From JAEUMG01 sp046349315 (lineage in GTDB: Bacteria; Pseudomonadota; Alphaproteobacteria; Rhizobiales; Aestuariivirgaceae), in assembly GCA_046349315.1 (NCBI GenBank), contig JAXMCQ010000010.1, positions 106,100 to 170,099 on the forward strand: a stretch of 64,000 bases of DNA, read 5' to 3'. Both the position numbers and the translations under genes were made by a program. The notes beneath the pieces were generated by a model that did not search any database, was not told the origin of the DNA, and saw only the letters and a program-made list of their open reading frames with translations. Below, in pieces: positions 32,901 through 42,377 of this stretch; the first letter of the stretch is position 1; every line of letters begins with the position of its first letter.

Positions 32901-34676
32901 TCACGAGGCGACGGCGGCGTGCGGTCCCGGCGTCTGCCCGGCCCAGTCCCAGTAAGTCAGCAGGACGCGGGTCTTGGTTAGGGAAAGCGTATCGAAAATG
33001 GCCTGGAGTTCGCCAAGCGGGCGGTCATAGGCGATACGCGGCGGACTGCAGACCTGAAGCCTTTCAAGAACGCCCGACAAGCGCCCGCGCGGAAGGCCCA
33101 ATGCCTTGAGCATCACGGCCAAAGGCTCACCCTGTTGATCGGCCATGATGCGGCGCGCCGTGGCTTCGCTGATATTGCCGATTTCGCAGACGAGGCGGAC
33201 CGCCTCCTCTTCGCGCCCTGCTTCCAGGAGGTCGATGAAGTCTTCGACCTTCTGTTTTGGCGGCAGCTTGGCCTCGGTTGCGCCTTCGCCGCCGACCGTC
33301 AGGGTCAGTTTCAAGATCCGGCTAAGCGTTTCGCTTTCGGTGAGGAATCGCGAAAGCACCAGGCGGCGCAAGTCCGGAGACGCAACCCAGAAGAGTTCGA
33401 AGGCAACCGTGGCCGGAGTATCGGCGCGCGTCGCCAGCGGCGCCTGGAGGGCCGGATAATCGCGCGCCAAACTGCACAGGCGCTCGAAGGCATCCTGCGA
33501 CAAGGCGGCGCCCGGATTGCGCACGAGGTTCATCAAGACCGACACCTCGCCAGTGGCGATCAACGCATCGGCCAGTGCACCGGAGATCACCCGCCGGCGG
33601 GCGATCATCCGCTGCTTGGCAACGTTGCCCTCGGCGATGACGCCCATCAGGTCCTGGTCGGAGACCATGCTTGCGCGCTCGAGCAGCGGCTTTGCCACCT
33701 CCTCGCGCGGGTGGCGCAATAGAAAGCCGATCAGCAATGGCGGCGGCGCGTCCATCATGCTTACGCGCTCGGCGATTGTCATGAGCGTCCGCGTCGCAAG
33801 CCGGGGCGCCAGACGCTGCAGCGTGTCGGCCGCCAGGGCCCGTTCCTGCGGCTGAGACACACCTGCCGGTCCGGACATGATGTCGAGGAGAGACTTGGCA
33901 GCGATTTCTGTATCGGGGTCGGGCTCGACGACGTCGACGGTGCGGCGAATTTGCAGTTCGGGTGCGGGTTGCGCGAAGGGGTCGGATACCGGTTCGGCGC
34001 GGCGAAGCAAGGTCGAGCTCGTGCCGAAGCGCTCGCTCAAGGTATCGACGAGTTCGGTTTGATCGAGTTCGACGGGATTAAGGGCAGCATCGAGATCGAT
34101 CGTGATCACAGGGAGCGGTGGTTCCGCTTCCGCCGGTTCGGCCAGTTCATCCTCAAGCGCAAAAATCTCCGGCGCTTCGGCCTCGGCCGGCGGCTCGAGA
34201 GCGGGTTCGAGGATTTCGATCGGTTCTTCAGTAAGGGGTTCGGCCGGCGCGGGCTCCTGGGAGGCGCCCCAATTCCAGAATGCCGGCGCTTCGCGAGGCT
34301 CAGGCTCTTGGCTCTCGGCAAGCGTGGAAACCGGTTCGACCGGTGTTTCCACCGGCGCCTGAGGTTCAAACAGGTTCGCCCAATCGAAGCTGGACATCTC
34401 CCCGGTTGCGGCGGGCTGATCCGGATGGGCAGGATCAGAAATGAAAGCTTCCGGGACCGCCTCGCTTGCCCGGCTTTCCGGAACCGTTTCCGGCTCGATT
34501 GCCAGGGGCTCAGGCGCGACGATGGGTTCGACAGGTGGCGGCAGCGGGCGCGGTGCGAGCTTCGCCATGAGCGTGCGGAAGCTGTCGGCGGTGATGCGGC
34601 GTGCGGGATCGACCGGACGCGCGCCTATCACGCCGTTTCCGATTTCGCCGCTTATGTGCGCCGCTTGCCCGCGCAT
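32901..34676 (-). CDS. DUF2336 protein with acidic, proline-rich N-terminus
   Basis: The ~591-residue protein has a long acidic Pro/Glu-rich first half (many EPE, APA and PVE runs up to about residue 230), then a helical DUF2336 domain (TLQRLAPRLATRTLMTIAER, LLIGFLLRHPREEVAKPLLE, ERASMVSDQDLMGVIAEGN) and a C-terminal helical region. DUF2336 proteins are common in rhizobia, with unknown function. I start at ATG 34676; the ATG at 34811 would add about 45 residues of doubtful coding character from the AT-rich upstream region. Confidence 0.72.
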   Translation of the reverse strand: MRGQAAHISGEIGNGVIGARPVDPARRITADSFRTLMAKLAPRPLPPPVEPIVAPEPLAIEPETVPESRASEAVPEAFISDPAHPDQPAATGEMSSFDWANLFEPQAPVETPVEPVSTLAESQEPEPREAPAFWNWGASQEPAPAEPLTEEPIEILEPALEPPAEAEAPEIFALEDELAEPAEAEPPLPVITIDLDAALNPVELDQTELVDTLSERFGTSSTLLRRAEPVSDPFAQPAPELQIRRTVDVVEPDPDTEIAAKSLLDIMSGPAGVSQPQERALAADTLQRLAPRLATRTLMTIAERVSMMDAPPPLLIGFLLRHPREEVAKPLLERASMVSDQDLMGVIAEGNVAKQRMIARRRVISGALADALIATGEVSVLMNLVRNPGAALSQDAFERLCSLARDYPALQAPLATRADTPATVAFELFWVASPDLRRLVLSRFLTESETLSRILKLTLTVGGEGATEAKLPPKQKVEDFIDLLEAGREEEAVRLVCEIGNISEATARRIMADQQGEPLAVMLKALGLPRGRLSGVLERLQVCSPPRIAYDRPLGELQAIFDTLSLTKTRVLLTYWDWAGQTPGPHAAVAS

Positions 34677-34916
34677 CCACACCCCGCAGCCGACCTCATC
34701 ATCGTTCCATTTCAAATCAGCGAAGCTTCTAAACTTGCTTAAATGACTGAGATTGGCGCCATTTCTGTCGCCCAAGGGTGCAGCCATGGTTAACCAAATG
34801 TGTAAAAACAATCATAAATTGTGGTAACGACACTTCGTCGTGATGGTCTTGCGCCCGGCGGCGTCAGGCGACACATAGGGCGCTGCCGCCCGAAGCTTTG
34901 ATTTCAAGGACTGAAA

Positions 34917-37007
34917 ATGACTGCAGTGACGAAGATCGCGCCACCGCGCGCCGCCAAGAAACCGCGCGTCGAGACATGGCATAACCGGGTCAAGACCGAC
35001 GATTATGCCTGGCTCAGGGCCGATAACTGGCAGGAGGTGATGCATGATCCGTCCGTGCTGGCGCCGGAAATTCGCGCCCATCTCAATGCCGAGAACGCCT
35101 ATCTCGAAGCCGAGCTTGCCGATACCAAGCTGCTCCAGGAGAAGCTTTTTGCCGAAATGAAGGGGCGCATCAAGGAGGACGACAGTTCGGTTCCGGCGCC
35201 GGAAGGCGCTTATGCCTACTACACGAGCTTCGTGACCGGCGGGCAGCAGCCGCGCTTCTGCCGCAAGCCGCGCGATCTGCAAGGCCCCGAGCAGATCATG
35301 CTCGACGGCAATGCGCTCTCGAAAGGCAAGGCGTTCTTCCGCTTCGGCGATGTCAGCATTTCGCCTGACCAGAGCCTCGCTGCCTGGTCATTCGACGACA
35401 AGGGCTCGGAATTCTATCGCTTGCAGATCCGCGAACTCGCAACCGGCAATGATCGCGCCGAGACGGTCGACAACACCACCGGCGATGCGAGCTGGGCTTC
35501 CGATGGCAAGAGTTTCTTCTACACCCTGCAGGACGACAATCACCGGCCCTTGAAGGTCTATCGTCACGTCCTCGGTACGGCGCAGGCCGATGATGTGCTC
35601 GTCTATGAGGAGAAGGATACCGGCTTCTTCACCGGTGTCGGCAAGACTCAGTCGGAACGCTATATCGTGATCGATACGCATGATCACGAGACATCCGAAG
35701 TCTACCTGATCGATGCAGCGACTCCGGCGATGGCGCCAAAGCTCGTGGCACAGAGGAAGCCCCATGTCGAATATGACGTCGACCACTGGGAAGACCGGTT
35801 GATCATCCGCACCAATGCCGAAGGTGCAGAAGATTACAAGATCGCCTGGGCGCCGATCGCCGATCCGCGGCCTGAAAACTGGAGCGATCTCGTTCCGCAC
35901 CGGCCGGGCATTTTGATACTTGGCGTGATGGCGCTGAAGAACTGGCTCGTCCGGCTCGAGCGCGAGAACGGCCTGCCACGCATCATCATCCGCGATATGA
36001 CCAGCGGCGAAGAGCATGCGATCGCCTTCGACGAAGAGGCCTATTCATTGGGCCTCGGCGAAATGCGCGAATACGATACGGATAGCTTGCGTTTTTCCTA
36101 TTCGTCGATGACGACGCCGGCGCAGGTCTATGATTACGACATGCGCAACCGCACCCGCGTGTTGCGCAAGACGCAGGAAGTGCCATCCGGTCACAACCCG
36201 GCTGATTATGTAACGAAGCGCATCCAGGCCGAAGCGGCCGATGGCGAGACGGTGCCGGTCACCCTGCTCTATCGCAAGGATACGAAGCTCGACGGTTCGG
36301 CACCCTTATGGCTCTATGGCTATGGCTCATACGGAATCACGATCCCTGCGGGTTTCAACACCAATATCCTCTCCCTTGTCGATCGCGGCTTCATCTATGC
36401 GATCGCACATATTCGCGGCGGCAAGGACAAGGGCTATCGCTGGTACAAGGAAGGCAAGCGCGAAAAGAAAATCAACACCTTTACGGATTTCGTCGCGGCA
36501 GCGGAGGCGTTGATCAAGCGCGGCTACACAGGCGCCGGCAATATCGTCGCGCAAGGCGGCAGCGCCGGCGGGTTGCTGATGGGCGCCTCCGTCAATCTCG
36601 CGCCGCATCTCTTCAAGGGTGTGGTCGCCGAAGTTCCCTTCGTCGACGTGCTGACCACGATGCTTGATGATACTTTGCCGCTCACCCCGCCGGAATGGCA
36701 GGAATGGGGCAATCCGATCGCCAATCCGGAAGCCTATGACGTGATCGCCGCCTATTCGCCCTATGACCGGATCGAAGCGAAAGCCTATCCGCATATCCTG
36801 GCAGTCGGCGGGCTCACCGATCCGCGGGTGACCTATTGGGAACCGGCGAAATGGGTGGCGCGATTGCGCGAACTCAAGACCGACAGCAACCTCCTCTTGC
36901 TAAAAACCAATATGGAGGCAGGCCATGCGGGGGCTTCCGGCCGCTTCGATCGATTGAAGGAAGTGGCATTGGTCTACGCCTTTGGGATCAAGGTGGCGGG
37001 GGTTTGA
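34917..37007 (+). CDS. ptrB: Oligopeptidase B (S9A serine peptidase)
   Basis: The 696-residue enzyme has the N-terminal beta-propeller part (NRVKTDDYAWLRADNWQEVM) and a C-terminal alpha/beta-hydrolase domain with YGSYG, GGKDKGYRWYKEGK and the nucleophile elbow QGGSAGGLLMG, with Asp in VGGLTDPRV and His in MEAGHAG. Oligopeptidase B cuts after Arg or Lys in short peptides in the cytoplasm. AGGA lies just before the ATG. Monocistronic, followed by a palindromic repeat. Confidence 0.9.
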   Translation: MTAVTKIAPPRAAKKPRVETWHNRVKTDDYAWLRADNWQEVMHDPSVLAPEIRAHLNAENAYLEAELADTKLLQEKLFAEMKGRIKEDDSSVPAPEGAYAYYTSFVTGGQQPRFCRKPRDLQGPEQIMLDGNALSKGKAFFRFGDVSISPDQSLAAWSFDDKGSEFYRLQIRELATGNDRAETVDNTTGDASWASDGKSFFYTLQDDNHRPLKVYRHVLGTAQADDVLVYEEKDTGFFTGVGKTQSERYIVIDTHDHETSEVYLIDAATPAMAPKLVAQRKPHVEYDVDHWEDRLIIRTNAEGAEDYKIAWAPIADPRPENWSDLVPHRPGILILGVMALKNWLVRLERENGLPRIIIRDMTSGEEHAIAFDEEAYSLGLGEMREYDTDSLRFSYSSMTTPAQVYDYDMRNRTRVLRKTQEVPSGHNPADYVTKRIQAEAADGETVPVTLLYRKDTKLDGSAPLWLYGYGSYGITIPAGFNTNILSLVDRGFIYAIAHIRGGKDKGYRWYKEGKREKKINTFTDFVAAAEALIKRGYTGAGNIVAQGGSAGGLLMGASVNLAPHLFKGVVAEVPFVDVLTTMLDDTLPLTPPEWQEWGNPIANPEAYDVIAAYSPYDRIEAKAYPHILAVGGLTDPRVTYWEPAKWVARLRELKTDSNLLLLKTNMEAGHAGASGRFDRLKEVALVYAFGIKVAGV

Positions 37008-37013
37008 AATTGT

Positions 37014-37162
37014 TTCCTCTCCCGCCTGCGGGAGAGGAAAGGGGCCCGTTGCGCAGCAACGGGAATGGTGAGGGGAAACTTCTCTCTACCCATCCCCTCA
37101 TCTCCCCCATGTCACATCGTGACATGGGTCCCCCTCTTCTCCCGCAAGGGGGAGAAGACAAG
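37014..37162. repeat. Palindromic intergenic repeat, family D copy 2
   Basis: Same order of hairpins as at 25268-25410: CTCTCCCGCCTGCGGGAGAG, GGGGCCCGTTGCGCAGCAAC GGG, CATCCCCTCATCTCCCCCAT GTCAC and the CTTCTCCCGCAAGGGGGAGA AG end, with compensating base changes in the stems (CATTG/CAATG versus CGTTG/CAACG). Confidence 0.9.
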
Positions 37163-37170
37163 AACAGGAA

Positions 37171-37722
37171 ATGTCATTCATGCTCATCAATCAATCCAAG
37201 GCTCAGCTTCTGCTCATCGACATGCAGGAGCGGTTGCTGCCGGCGATGGCGGCGGCGGAACGGGTGTTGAAACACGCGATCATCCTCGCAAAAGCGGCGC
37301 GCACACTCGATTTGCCGATCAGCATCTCGGAACAATACCCGAAAGGCCTCGGCCACACGGTTGCGCCGCTCAAGGACGAGATCGGCAATGCACCAGTCGA
37401 CGAGAAAATCGAATTCTCCTGCTGGAAGAACGCTGCCCTGCGAGATCGCATCACGCAGAACAAGCGTGAGCAAGTCATCGTCGCGGGGATCGAAACGCAT
37501 GTCTGCGCATTGCAGACGGCGATGGATCTGAAAGAAGCGGGCTACCAGGTCTTCGTGGTCGCCGATGCCATGTCGTCGCGTGTCGAACCTTCAGCGGAGC
37601 TTGCGTTTGCCCGCATGCAGCAAGCCGGCATCGCAATCGTCACGACCGAAATGGTGGTGTTCGAGGCCCTGGGCGCCGCCGGCACACCGGAATTCAAGCA
37701 GCTCTCGGCCTTGATCCGCTAG
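37171..37722 (+). CDS. Isochorismatase-family hydrolase
   Basis: The 183-residue cysteine hydrolase has the catalytic Asp in LLLIDMQERLLP, Lys in the ISEQYPKGLGHTV region, and the cysteine in GIETHVCALQTA, as in the YcaC-type isochorismatase-like proteins. Substrate unknown; a small amide or imide is typical. It starts 9 nt after repeat D copy 2, and its stop nearly touches that of the convergent otsA gene. Confidence 0.85.
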   Translation: MSFMLINQSKAQLLLIDMQERLLPAMAAAERVLKHAIILAKAARTLDLPISISEQYPKGLGHTVAPLKDEIGNAPVDEKIEFSCWKNAALRDRITQNKREQVIVAGIETHVCALQTAMDLKEAGYQVFVVADAMSSRVEPSAELAFARMQQAGIAIVTTEMVVFEALGAAGTPEFKQLSALIR

Positions 37723-37723
37723 C

Positions 37724-39130
37724 TCACGCGGCCTCCGCGTCGGCCGGCTTGGCAAGGGGCGCGGCCCTTTGCGACAATTCTTCGATGAAGCGCTGGCACC
37801 AGGCGGCCGCCGAATCCCGGTTGACGGTTCCATAAAGCGCCTCCCAGCGGGCGCGACGCTCCTCGCCCGGCATCTTCAACGCATCATTGATCGCCTCGGC
37901 AACCTCATCGGGATCGTAAGGATTGACGATGATCGCCTCCTTCATATGCGCCGCGGCGCCGGCGAAGCGCGACAGGACGAGGACGCCAGGGTCCAACGGC
38001 TCCTGCGCGGCGATATACTCCTTGGCGACCAGGTTCATGCCGTCGCGCAACGGCGTCACGAGGCCAACGGCGGCGGCACGATAGAAGCCGGCCAGCGTGG
38101 TTCGCGGCAGGCCGCGCGTCATGTAGCGCAATGGTACCCAATCGAATTCGGCGAACTTGCCATTGATCTTGCCGATCTGGCGATCGAGATTGCGCTTCAA
38201 AATCTGATACTCGCCGACATCGCCACGCGAGCGCGGCGTGACCTGCAGATAGGACACTTTCAGACGGTGTTCGGGAAACTGCTCCAGCAGGCGTGTATAG
38301 GCCTCGAGGCGATTGGGCAGGCCCTTCGAGTAATCGAGCCGGTCGACACCGACGATCAATCGCCGACCGCTCAAGCTCTCGCGCATGCGCCTCGCATTCT
38401 CGCTATTGGAAGCGCGTTCCGCCTGCCGTGCGAAACGCCCGGGATCGATGCCGACCGGAATGGCGGTTGCCCGCGATTCAATCTCGTCCAGCCTGAAGCG
38501 TCCGTCTGAGAGGAGCGAGGCGCCGGACAATCGCGTCGCGCAGGAGAGAAAGTTCCCGCAATCCTCGTCCGTCTGGAAGCCGATCAGATCGCAAGCCGCC
38601 AGATCGCGGACGAGCGCACGAGCGCAAGGAAGCGCATCGAACACGCTCGCGGGCGGAAAGGGTATGTGCAGAAAGAAACCGAGGCGATTGGCATGCCCGA
38701 GTTCGCGCAATTCGCGTCCGAGCGGAATGAGATGGTAGTCGTGAATCCAAACGATGTCGTCGGGCCTTAGCAATGGCGACAGCGCTGCCGCGAAGTGCCG
38801 ATTTACGGCGCGATAGCCTTGATAATCCTCGCGCGAATATTCCATGATCCCGGTGCGGTAATGCAGCAACGGCCAAAGCGAACTGTTGGCAAAGCCGACA
38901 TAGAAGCGACGATAGTCTTCCGCGCCCAGGTCGATCGTGGCGAGAGTCACGGCGCGGCGCTGGGTGAGTGTCGGTGTGCGGCTTGTCTCTTCGGCGGTCT
39001 GTCCCGACCAGCCGAACCACAGGGTCTCCTGCTTCAACGCCTCATCGAGCGCGACGGCGAGGCCGCCCGACTGCTCCTTGCGATCGCCATAGGCGGGGAC
39101 GCGATTGGAGACGATTACGAGGCGCGCCAC
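37724..39130 (-). CDS. otsA: Trehalose-6-phosphate synthase
   Basis: From GTG 39130 (GGAGGGACC upstream), the 468-residue GT20 enzyme has VSNRVP, WFGWSG, HDYHLIPLGRELR, the nucleotide-sugar site VDRLDYSKGLPNR and LRDGMNLVAKEYIA. It makes trehalose 6-phosphate from UDP-glucose and glucose 6-phosphate. It overlaps the GH15 gene by 16 nt, in an otsB-GH15-otsA operon, so synthesis and dephosphorylation are made together. The upstream extension in the same frame lies within the GH15 coding region and is rejected. Confidence 0.93.
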   Translation of the reverse strand: MARLVIVSNRVPAYGDRKEQSGGLAVALDEALKQETLWFGWSGQTAEETSRTPTLTQRRAVTLATIDLGAEDYRRFYVGFANSSLWPLLHYRTGIMEYSREDYQGYRAVNRHFAAALSPLLRPDDIVWIHDYHLIPLGRELRELGHANRLGFFLHIPFPPASVFDALPCARALVRDLAACDLIGFQTDEDCGNFLSCATRLSGASLLSDGRFRLDEIESRATAIPVGIDPGRFARQAERASNSENARRMRESLSGRRLIVGVDRLDYSKGLPNRLEAYTRLLEQFPEHRLKVSYLQVTPRSRGDVGEYQILKRNLDRQIGKINGKFAEFDWVPLRYMTRGLPRTTLAGFYRAAAVGLVTPLRDGMNLVAKEYIAAQEPLDPGVLVLSRFAGAAAHMKEAIIVNPYDPDEVAEAINDALKMPGEERRARWEALYGTVNRDSAAAWCQRFIEELSQRAAPLAKPADAEAA

Positions 39131-40908
39131 GGTCCCTCCTCCCAGCTGACGCTCAATTTCAGCGCTGAGTGGATCAACCCGACCATCGAATAAGTCTGCG
39201 GGAAGTTGCCCCATAATTCTCCGGTCTTGGGGGCCACATCCTCACTCAACAGGCCAACATGATTGCGCAATGACAGCACGCGCTCGAAGAGCGCCAAGGC
39301 CTCATCGCGGCGGCCGCAGCCAACGAGCGCATCAATGTACCAGAAGGTGCAGATGAGGAAGGCCGTCTCCGGCTCGCCAAAATCGTCGGCGTCGGTGTAA
39401 CGCATCATGAGGCCGTCGCGCAGGAGGCCGCGTTCGAGCGCTTCGAGGGTCTGGCAGAAGCGCGGATCGTTATAGCGAACGATGCCGATCTCCGGCATGA
39501 GCAACAACGCCGCGTCGAGCTCGCTGCCGCCGAGGCTTCCGGCGAAGTGATTGTCCTTCGCGTTCCATGCCTGTGCAAGAATCTTGGCCTGGAGGTCATT
39601 GGCGAGAGCCAGCCAGCGCTTGCCTTCGTCTTCCTCGCCGACCTTGATCGCGATATAGCCGAGGCGATGAATGGCGGCCCAGCACATGGCTGCCGAGAAT
39701 GTATGCGCGCGGGTGCGGCCGCGATATTCCCAGATGCCGGCATCGGGCTCCAGCGCGCCTTCGGCGGCGAGCGTGCCGATGCGCTTGATGCGATGATAGA
39801 GATCGGCATCGGCAATCTTGGGCAATCGCCGATCCCAGAACATCTGCGCCGCAGCCATGATCACCGAACCATAAATATCATTCTGGCGCTGGCCATGGGC
39901 AGCATTGCCTATGCGCACAGGACCCATGCCGCGAAATCCGGCGAGAGCGGGAGCAGTATGCTCATCAACTGATACCGCCGGTACGATCGGATAAAGCGGC
40001 GCCAAGACCTTGCTGTCGGTCAAGAGCACGCAATCAAGGAGATAGGTGATGAAATTTTCCATCGTGGTCGTGGCGCTCAAGCGATTGAGCGAATTCACGG
40101 TGAAGAAGGCATCGCGCAGCCAGCAGAAACGATAGTCCCAGTTGCGCCCGCTGCCCGCCGATTCCGGTAGCGAGGTGGTCAACGCCGCCATGATGGCGCC
40201 GGTGTCCTCGTAACTGCACAGTTTGAGCGTAATCGCGGCGCGGATGACGGCATCCTGCCAGTTGAAGGGAATGGCGAGATCGCGCACCCAATCGCGCCAG
40301 TAGCCGACCGTGTCGTCGTAATAGTCGCGCATCACGCGATCGATGCGATCGGGAAGACGCTCATCCGTCCCGAATGCGAGGCAGATGGTGCGATCGAGCA
40401 GGAAGGATACTTCGTCGCTGATATAGGAGATCGGAATGTCGGTGTTGAGGCGCACAACGCCGCCATCGCTCGCATAGCGCAAATGATAGCTGCCGAAGGT
40501 GATCTCCGGCTTTTCGGCGCCGTAATTAAAGGTCGGCCTGACCCTGATCGTGATCCGGCAGCGGCCATCCAAGGGTTCGATGCGGCGCATGATGAGCGGC
40601 GGGCGAACAATCCGACCGTCGCGCTTGAAGCGCGGGGCAAAGTCGGTGATGCGGATGCCCGACCCGTCGGCGCAGGAGAGAACCGTTTCGACGATCGCGG
40701 TATTGCGGAAATACTTCTGGCGCGACTCGGTCATGTTCTCGAGTTCGACGTCCATGAACCCCGCTGTCGGTTTATCGCCATTCAAGAGGGCATTGAATAC
40801 CGGATCGCTGTCGAGGCGCGGGAAGCAGAACCAGACATGGCGGCCGGCCGGATTGATGATGCTCGCGACCGAGCAATTGCCGATGACGGCAAGATCCATC
40901 TGCCTCAT
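39115..40908 (-). CDS. GH15 family glycoside hydrolase (glucoamylase/trehalase-like)
   Basis: The 597-residue protein begins DLAVIGNCSVASIINPAGRH and has an N-terminal beta-sandwich (to about residue 220), then an (alpha/alpha)6 barrel with NWDYRFCWLRDAFFTV and GEPETAFLICTFWYIDAL, as in bacterial GH15 proteins. Acid residues in these blocks are the likely catalytic pair. Placed between otsB and otsA, with ATGA overlap to otsB, it probably acts on trehalose or another alpha-glucan in trehalose turnover; glucoamylase is the alternative. ATG 40908 is used as start. Confidence 0.85.
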   Translation of the reverse strand: MRQMDLAVIGNCSVASIINPAGRHVWFCFPRLDSDPVFNALLNGDKPTAGFMDVELENMTESRQKYFRNTAIVETVLSCADGSGIRITDFAPRFKRDGRIVRPPLIMRRIEPLDGRCRITIRVRPTFNYGAEKPEITFGSYHLRYASDGGVVRLNTDIPISYISDEVSFLLDRTICLAFGTDERLPDRIDRVMRDYYDDTVGYWRDWVRDLAIPFNWQDAVIRAAITLKLCSYEDTGAIMAALTTSLPESAGSGRNWDYRFCWLRDAFFTVNSLNRLSATTTMENFITYLLDCVLLTDSKVLAPLYPIVPAVSVDEHTAPALAGFRGMGPVRIGNAAHGQRQNDIYGSVIMAAAQMFWDRRLPKIADADLYHRIKRIGTLAAEGALEPDAGIWEYRGRTRAHTFSAAMCWAAIHRLGYIAIKVGEEDEGKRWLALANDLQAKILAQAWNAKDNHFAGSLGGSELDAALLLMPEIGIVRYNDPRFCQTLEALERGLLRDGLMMRYTDADDFGEPETAFLICTFWYIDALVGCGRRDEALALFERVLSLRNHVGLLSEDVAPKTGELWGNFPQTYSMVGLIHSALKLSVSWEEGPWRAS

Positions 40909-41678
40909 TGCAAATCCCCTTGACCGAGTTTTGCAAAGCTCTTGAGCCATTCGCGCACACGCACCGAGCGGTTGGCAAAGGCGCGCGCCATGTGGAGGCC
41001 GTGTCCGCCCATGCGGCCGACCGCTGCAATGGCCGCCTCGTCGGCATGGTCATCGCCGATGAAGACCGGAATGCGGCCGGCGAATGGCGGCTGCGCCATC
41101 AGGAATTTGACGGCGCTCGCCTTGCCGATGTCGCGGTGGCGGATTTCCCAGGCCATCTTGGCAGGGAAAATCGCATATTCGGGATGCGCGGCGGTCAATT
41201 GGTCGCCGAAGCCGCGGGCAATCTCCGACTGTTCCGGAGCCAGGCGGTAGTGAATGGTGATGCCCGAGAGTTTGCGCTCGACGACCAGGGACGGATAGTC
41301 GGCGGCAAAGCGATCAAGCGATGAATTCCATTCGGACGGCCACATTGAGGTTTCGAGAGAGGGGCGATCGCCGGGGTTGCGGTAAATGGCGCCGTGCTCG
41401 CCGACGAAGACAAGGCCGGCAGCGCCGAGGTATTTGTCGAGGGCGGCAAGTGGGCGGCCCGAAACGATGGCAAGCGCGCCGCCCAAGAGATCGCGCACGC
41501 GCCGCAAATCGATCGGCAGATCGGGCGGCACCAGCACGGCATCGGGAGCCTGGGCAATATCGACAAGCGTGCCGTCAAAATCGAGAAACAGGGCCATATC
41601 GCGCCTTGGCGCCGGAACGGCTTCGGTAGCCGCACTTCCCGTATCGGCAATTCTCGCCGTTTTACTTGCGTCAGCCAC
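40905..41678 (-). CDS. otsB: Trehalose-6-phosphate phosphatase
   Basis: The 257-residue HAD phosphatase has the DXD motif LFLDFDGTLVDI, VSGRPLAALDKYLG, the lysine region KMAWEIRHRDIGKASAVKFL and the final FIGDDHADEAAI acidic pair. It removes the phosphate of trehalose 6-phosphate. It is the first gene of an operon with GH15 and otsA; its stop overlaps the GH15 start (ATGA). A perfect 8-bp inverted repeat lies 41 nt upstream of its start. Confidence 0.92.
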   Translation of the reverse strand: MADASKTARIADTGSAATEAVPAPRRDMALFLDFDGTLVDIAQAPDAVLVPPDLPIDLRRVRDLLGGALAIVSGRPLAALDKYLGAAGLVFVGEHGAIYRNPGDRPSLETSMWPSEWNSSLDRFAADYPSLVVERKLSGITIHYRLAPEQSEIARGFGDQLTAAHPEYAIFPAKMAWEIRHRDIGKASAVKFLMAQPPFAGRIPVFIGDDHADEAAIAAVGRMGGHGLHMARAFANRSVRVREWLKSFAKLGQGDLQ

Positions 41679-41718
41679 GCGACCTCCCGGATTGGAAAGC
41701 TACAACGCAGCGAAGAGA

Positions 41719-41745
41719 GTTTAGTTCCCAGCCTGCTAACTAAAC
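41719..41745. promoter_or_regulatory. Inverted repeat upstream of otsB
   Basis: GTTTAGTT (41719-41726) and AACTAAAC (41738-41745) are perfect complements around an 11-nt spacer, between the unknown gene at 41747 and otsB. There is no T-run, so an operator is more likely than a terminator. It also touches the stop of the upstream gene. Confidence 0.4.
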
Positions 41746-41746
41746 C

Positions 41747-42355
41747 TCATTTGTCCTTGAAAAATGGATCGATCGCCGTCTCGTAGCCGAGAAGATATCC
41801 TTCCATCTTCTCGAAGCCCGCATTCCAGCCATGTACCGCCGCCAAATCCCAAAGCGCAATATAGGCGTTGAACCTCCACTCTTCGCCGGGCAAGGCGTAC
41901 AACACGTTCCGGATTGGATGCGGCATTCTCACGCTCGCTTTCTGAATGTGCTCCTTCTTCACGATCGTGCCTTCGCGAACATGCGGTTCAAAGTAGTCTT
42001 CCGGAATTATTCCTTCCACATTGCTATCCGCAACCGCTACGGAAAATGCTGCAAGCGGCTTCGCCCTTTTCAGCATCAATAGAAGTTCGCGTCCCGTATG
42101 TGACTGAGGGTCGAAACTTGATTTATCACCTAACCTGTGGAGTTCTCCGGCGTTGCCCAAGTATTGCATTGGCACATTCAATGCCTGCGCCAACGCCCGA
42201 AGTTCCGCCTCATCGAGCTCCATTGACGTGCTCTCACTCATCGTTTCGAGTCCCAGTATCCTTGTCGGAATGTTGGCATCATCGACCGTGAAAAGCACCC
42301 GCTCCAGATAGCAGCCGGTTCCAGGATCGATACTCTTCAACACAAACTGCGCCAT
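41747..42355 (-). CDS. Unknown protein downstream of Rhs tail, possible immunity protein
   Basis: The 202-residue soluble protein (MAQFVLKSIDPGTGCYLERV, SMELDEAELRALAQALNVPM, then a C-terminal EEWRFNAYIALWDLAAVHGW) has no motif I recognise. ATG 42355 is chosen because GGAG lies six nt upstream; an in-frame ATG at 42388 overlaps the rhs end but has no SD. The gene begins 23 nt after the Rhs C-terminal tail on the same strand, the position of an immunity gene for a polymorphic toxin. Function is inference only; a housekeeping role is possible. Confidence 0.5.
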   Translation of the reverse strand: MAQFVLKSIDPGTGCYLERVLFTVDDANIPTRILGLETMSESTSMELDEAELRALAQALNVPMQYLGNAGELHRLGDKSSFDPQSHTGRELLLMLKRAKPLAAFSVAVADSNVEGIIPEDYFEPHVREGTIVKKEHIQKASVRMPHPIRNVLYALPGEEWRFNAYIALWDLAAVHGWNAGFEKMEGYLLGYETAIDPFFKDK

Positions 42356-42377
42356 CCTTGTCTCCAAGACCTCTATA

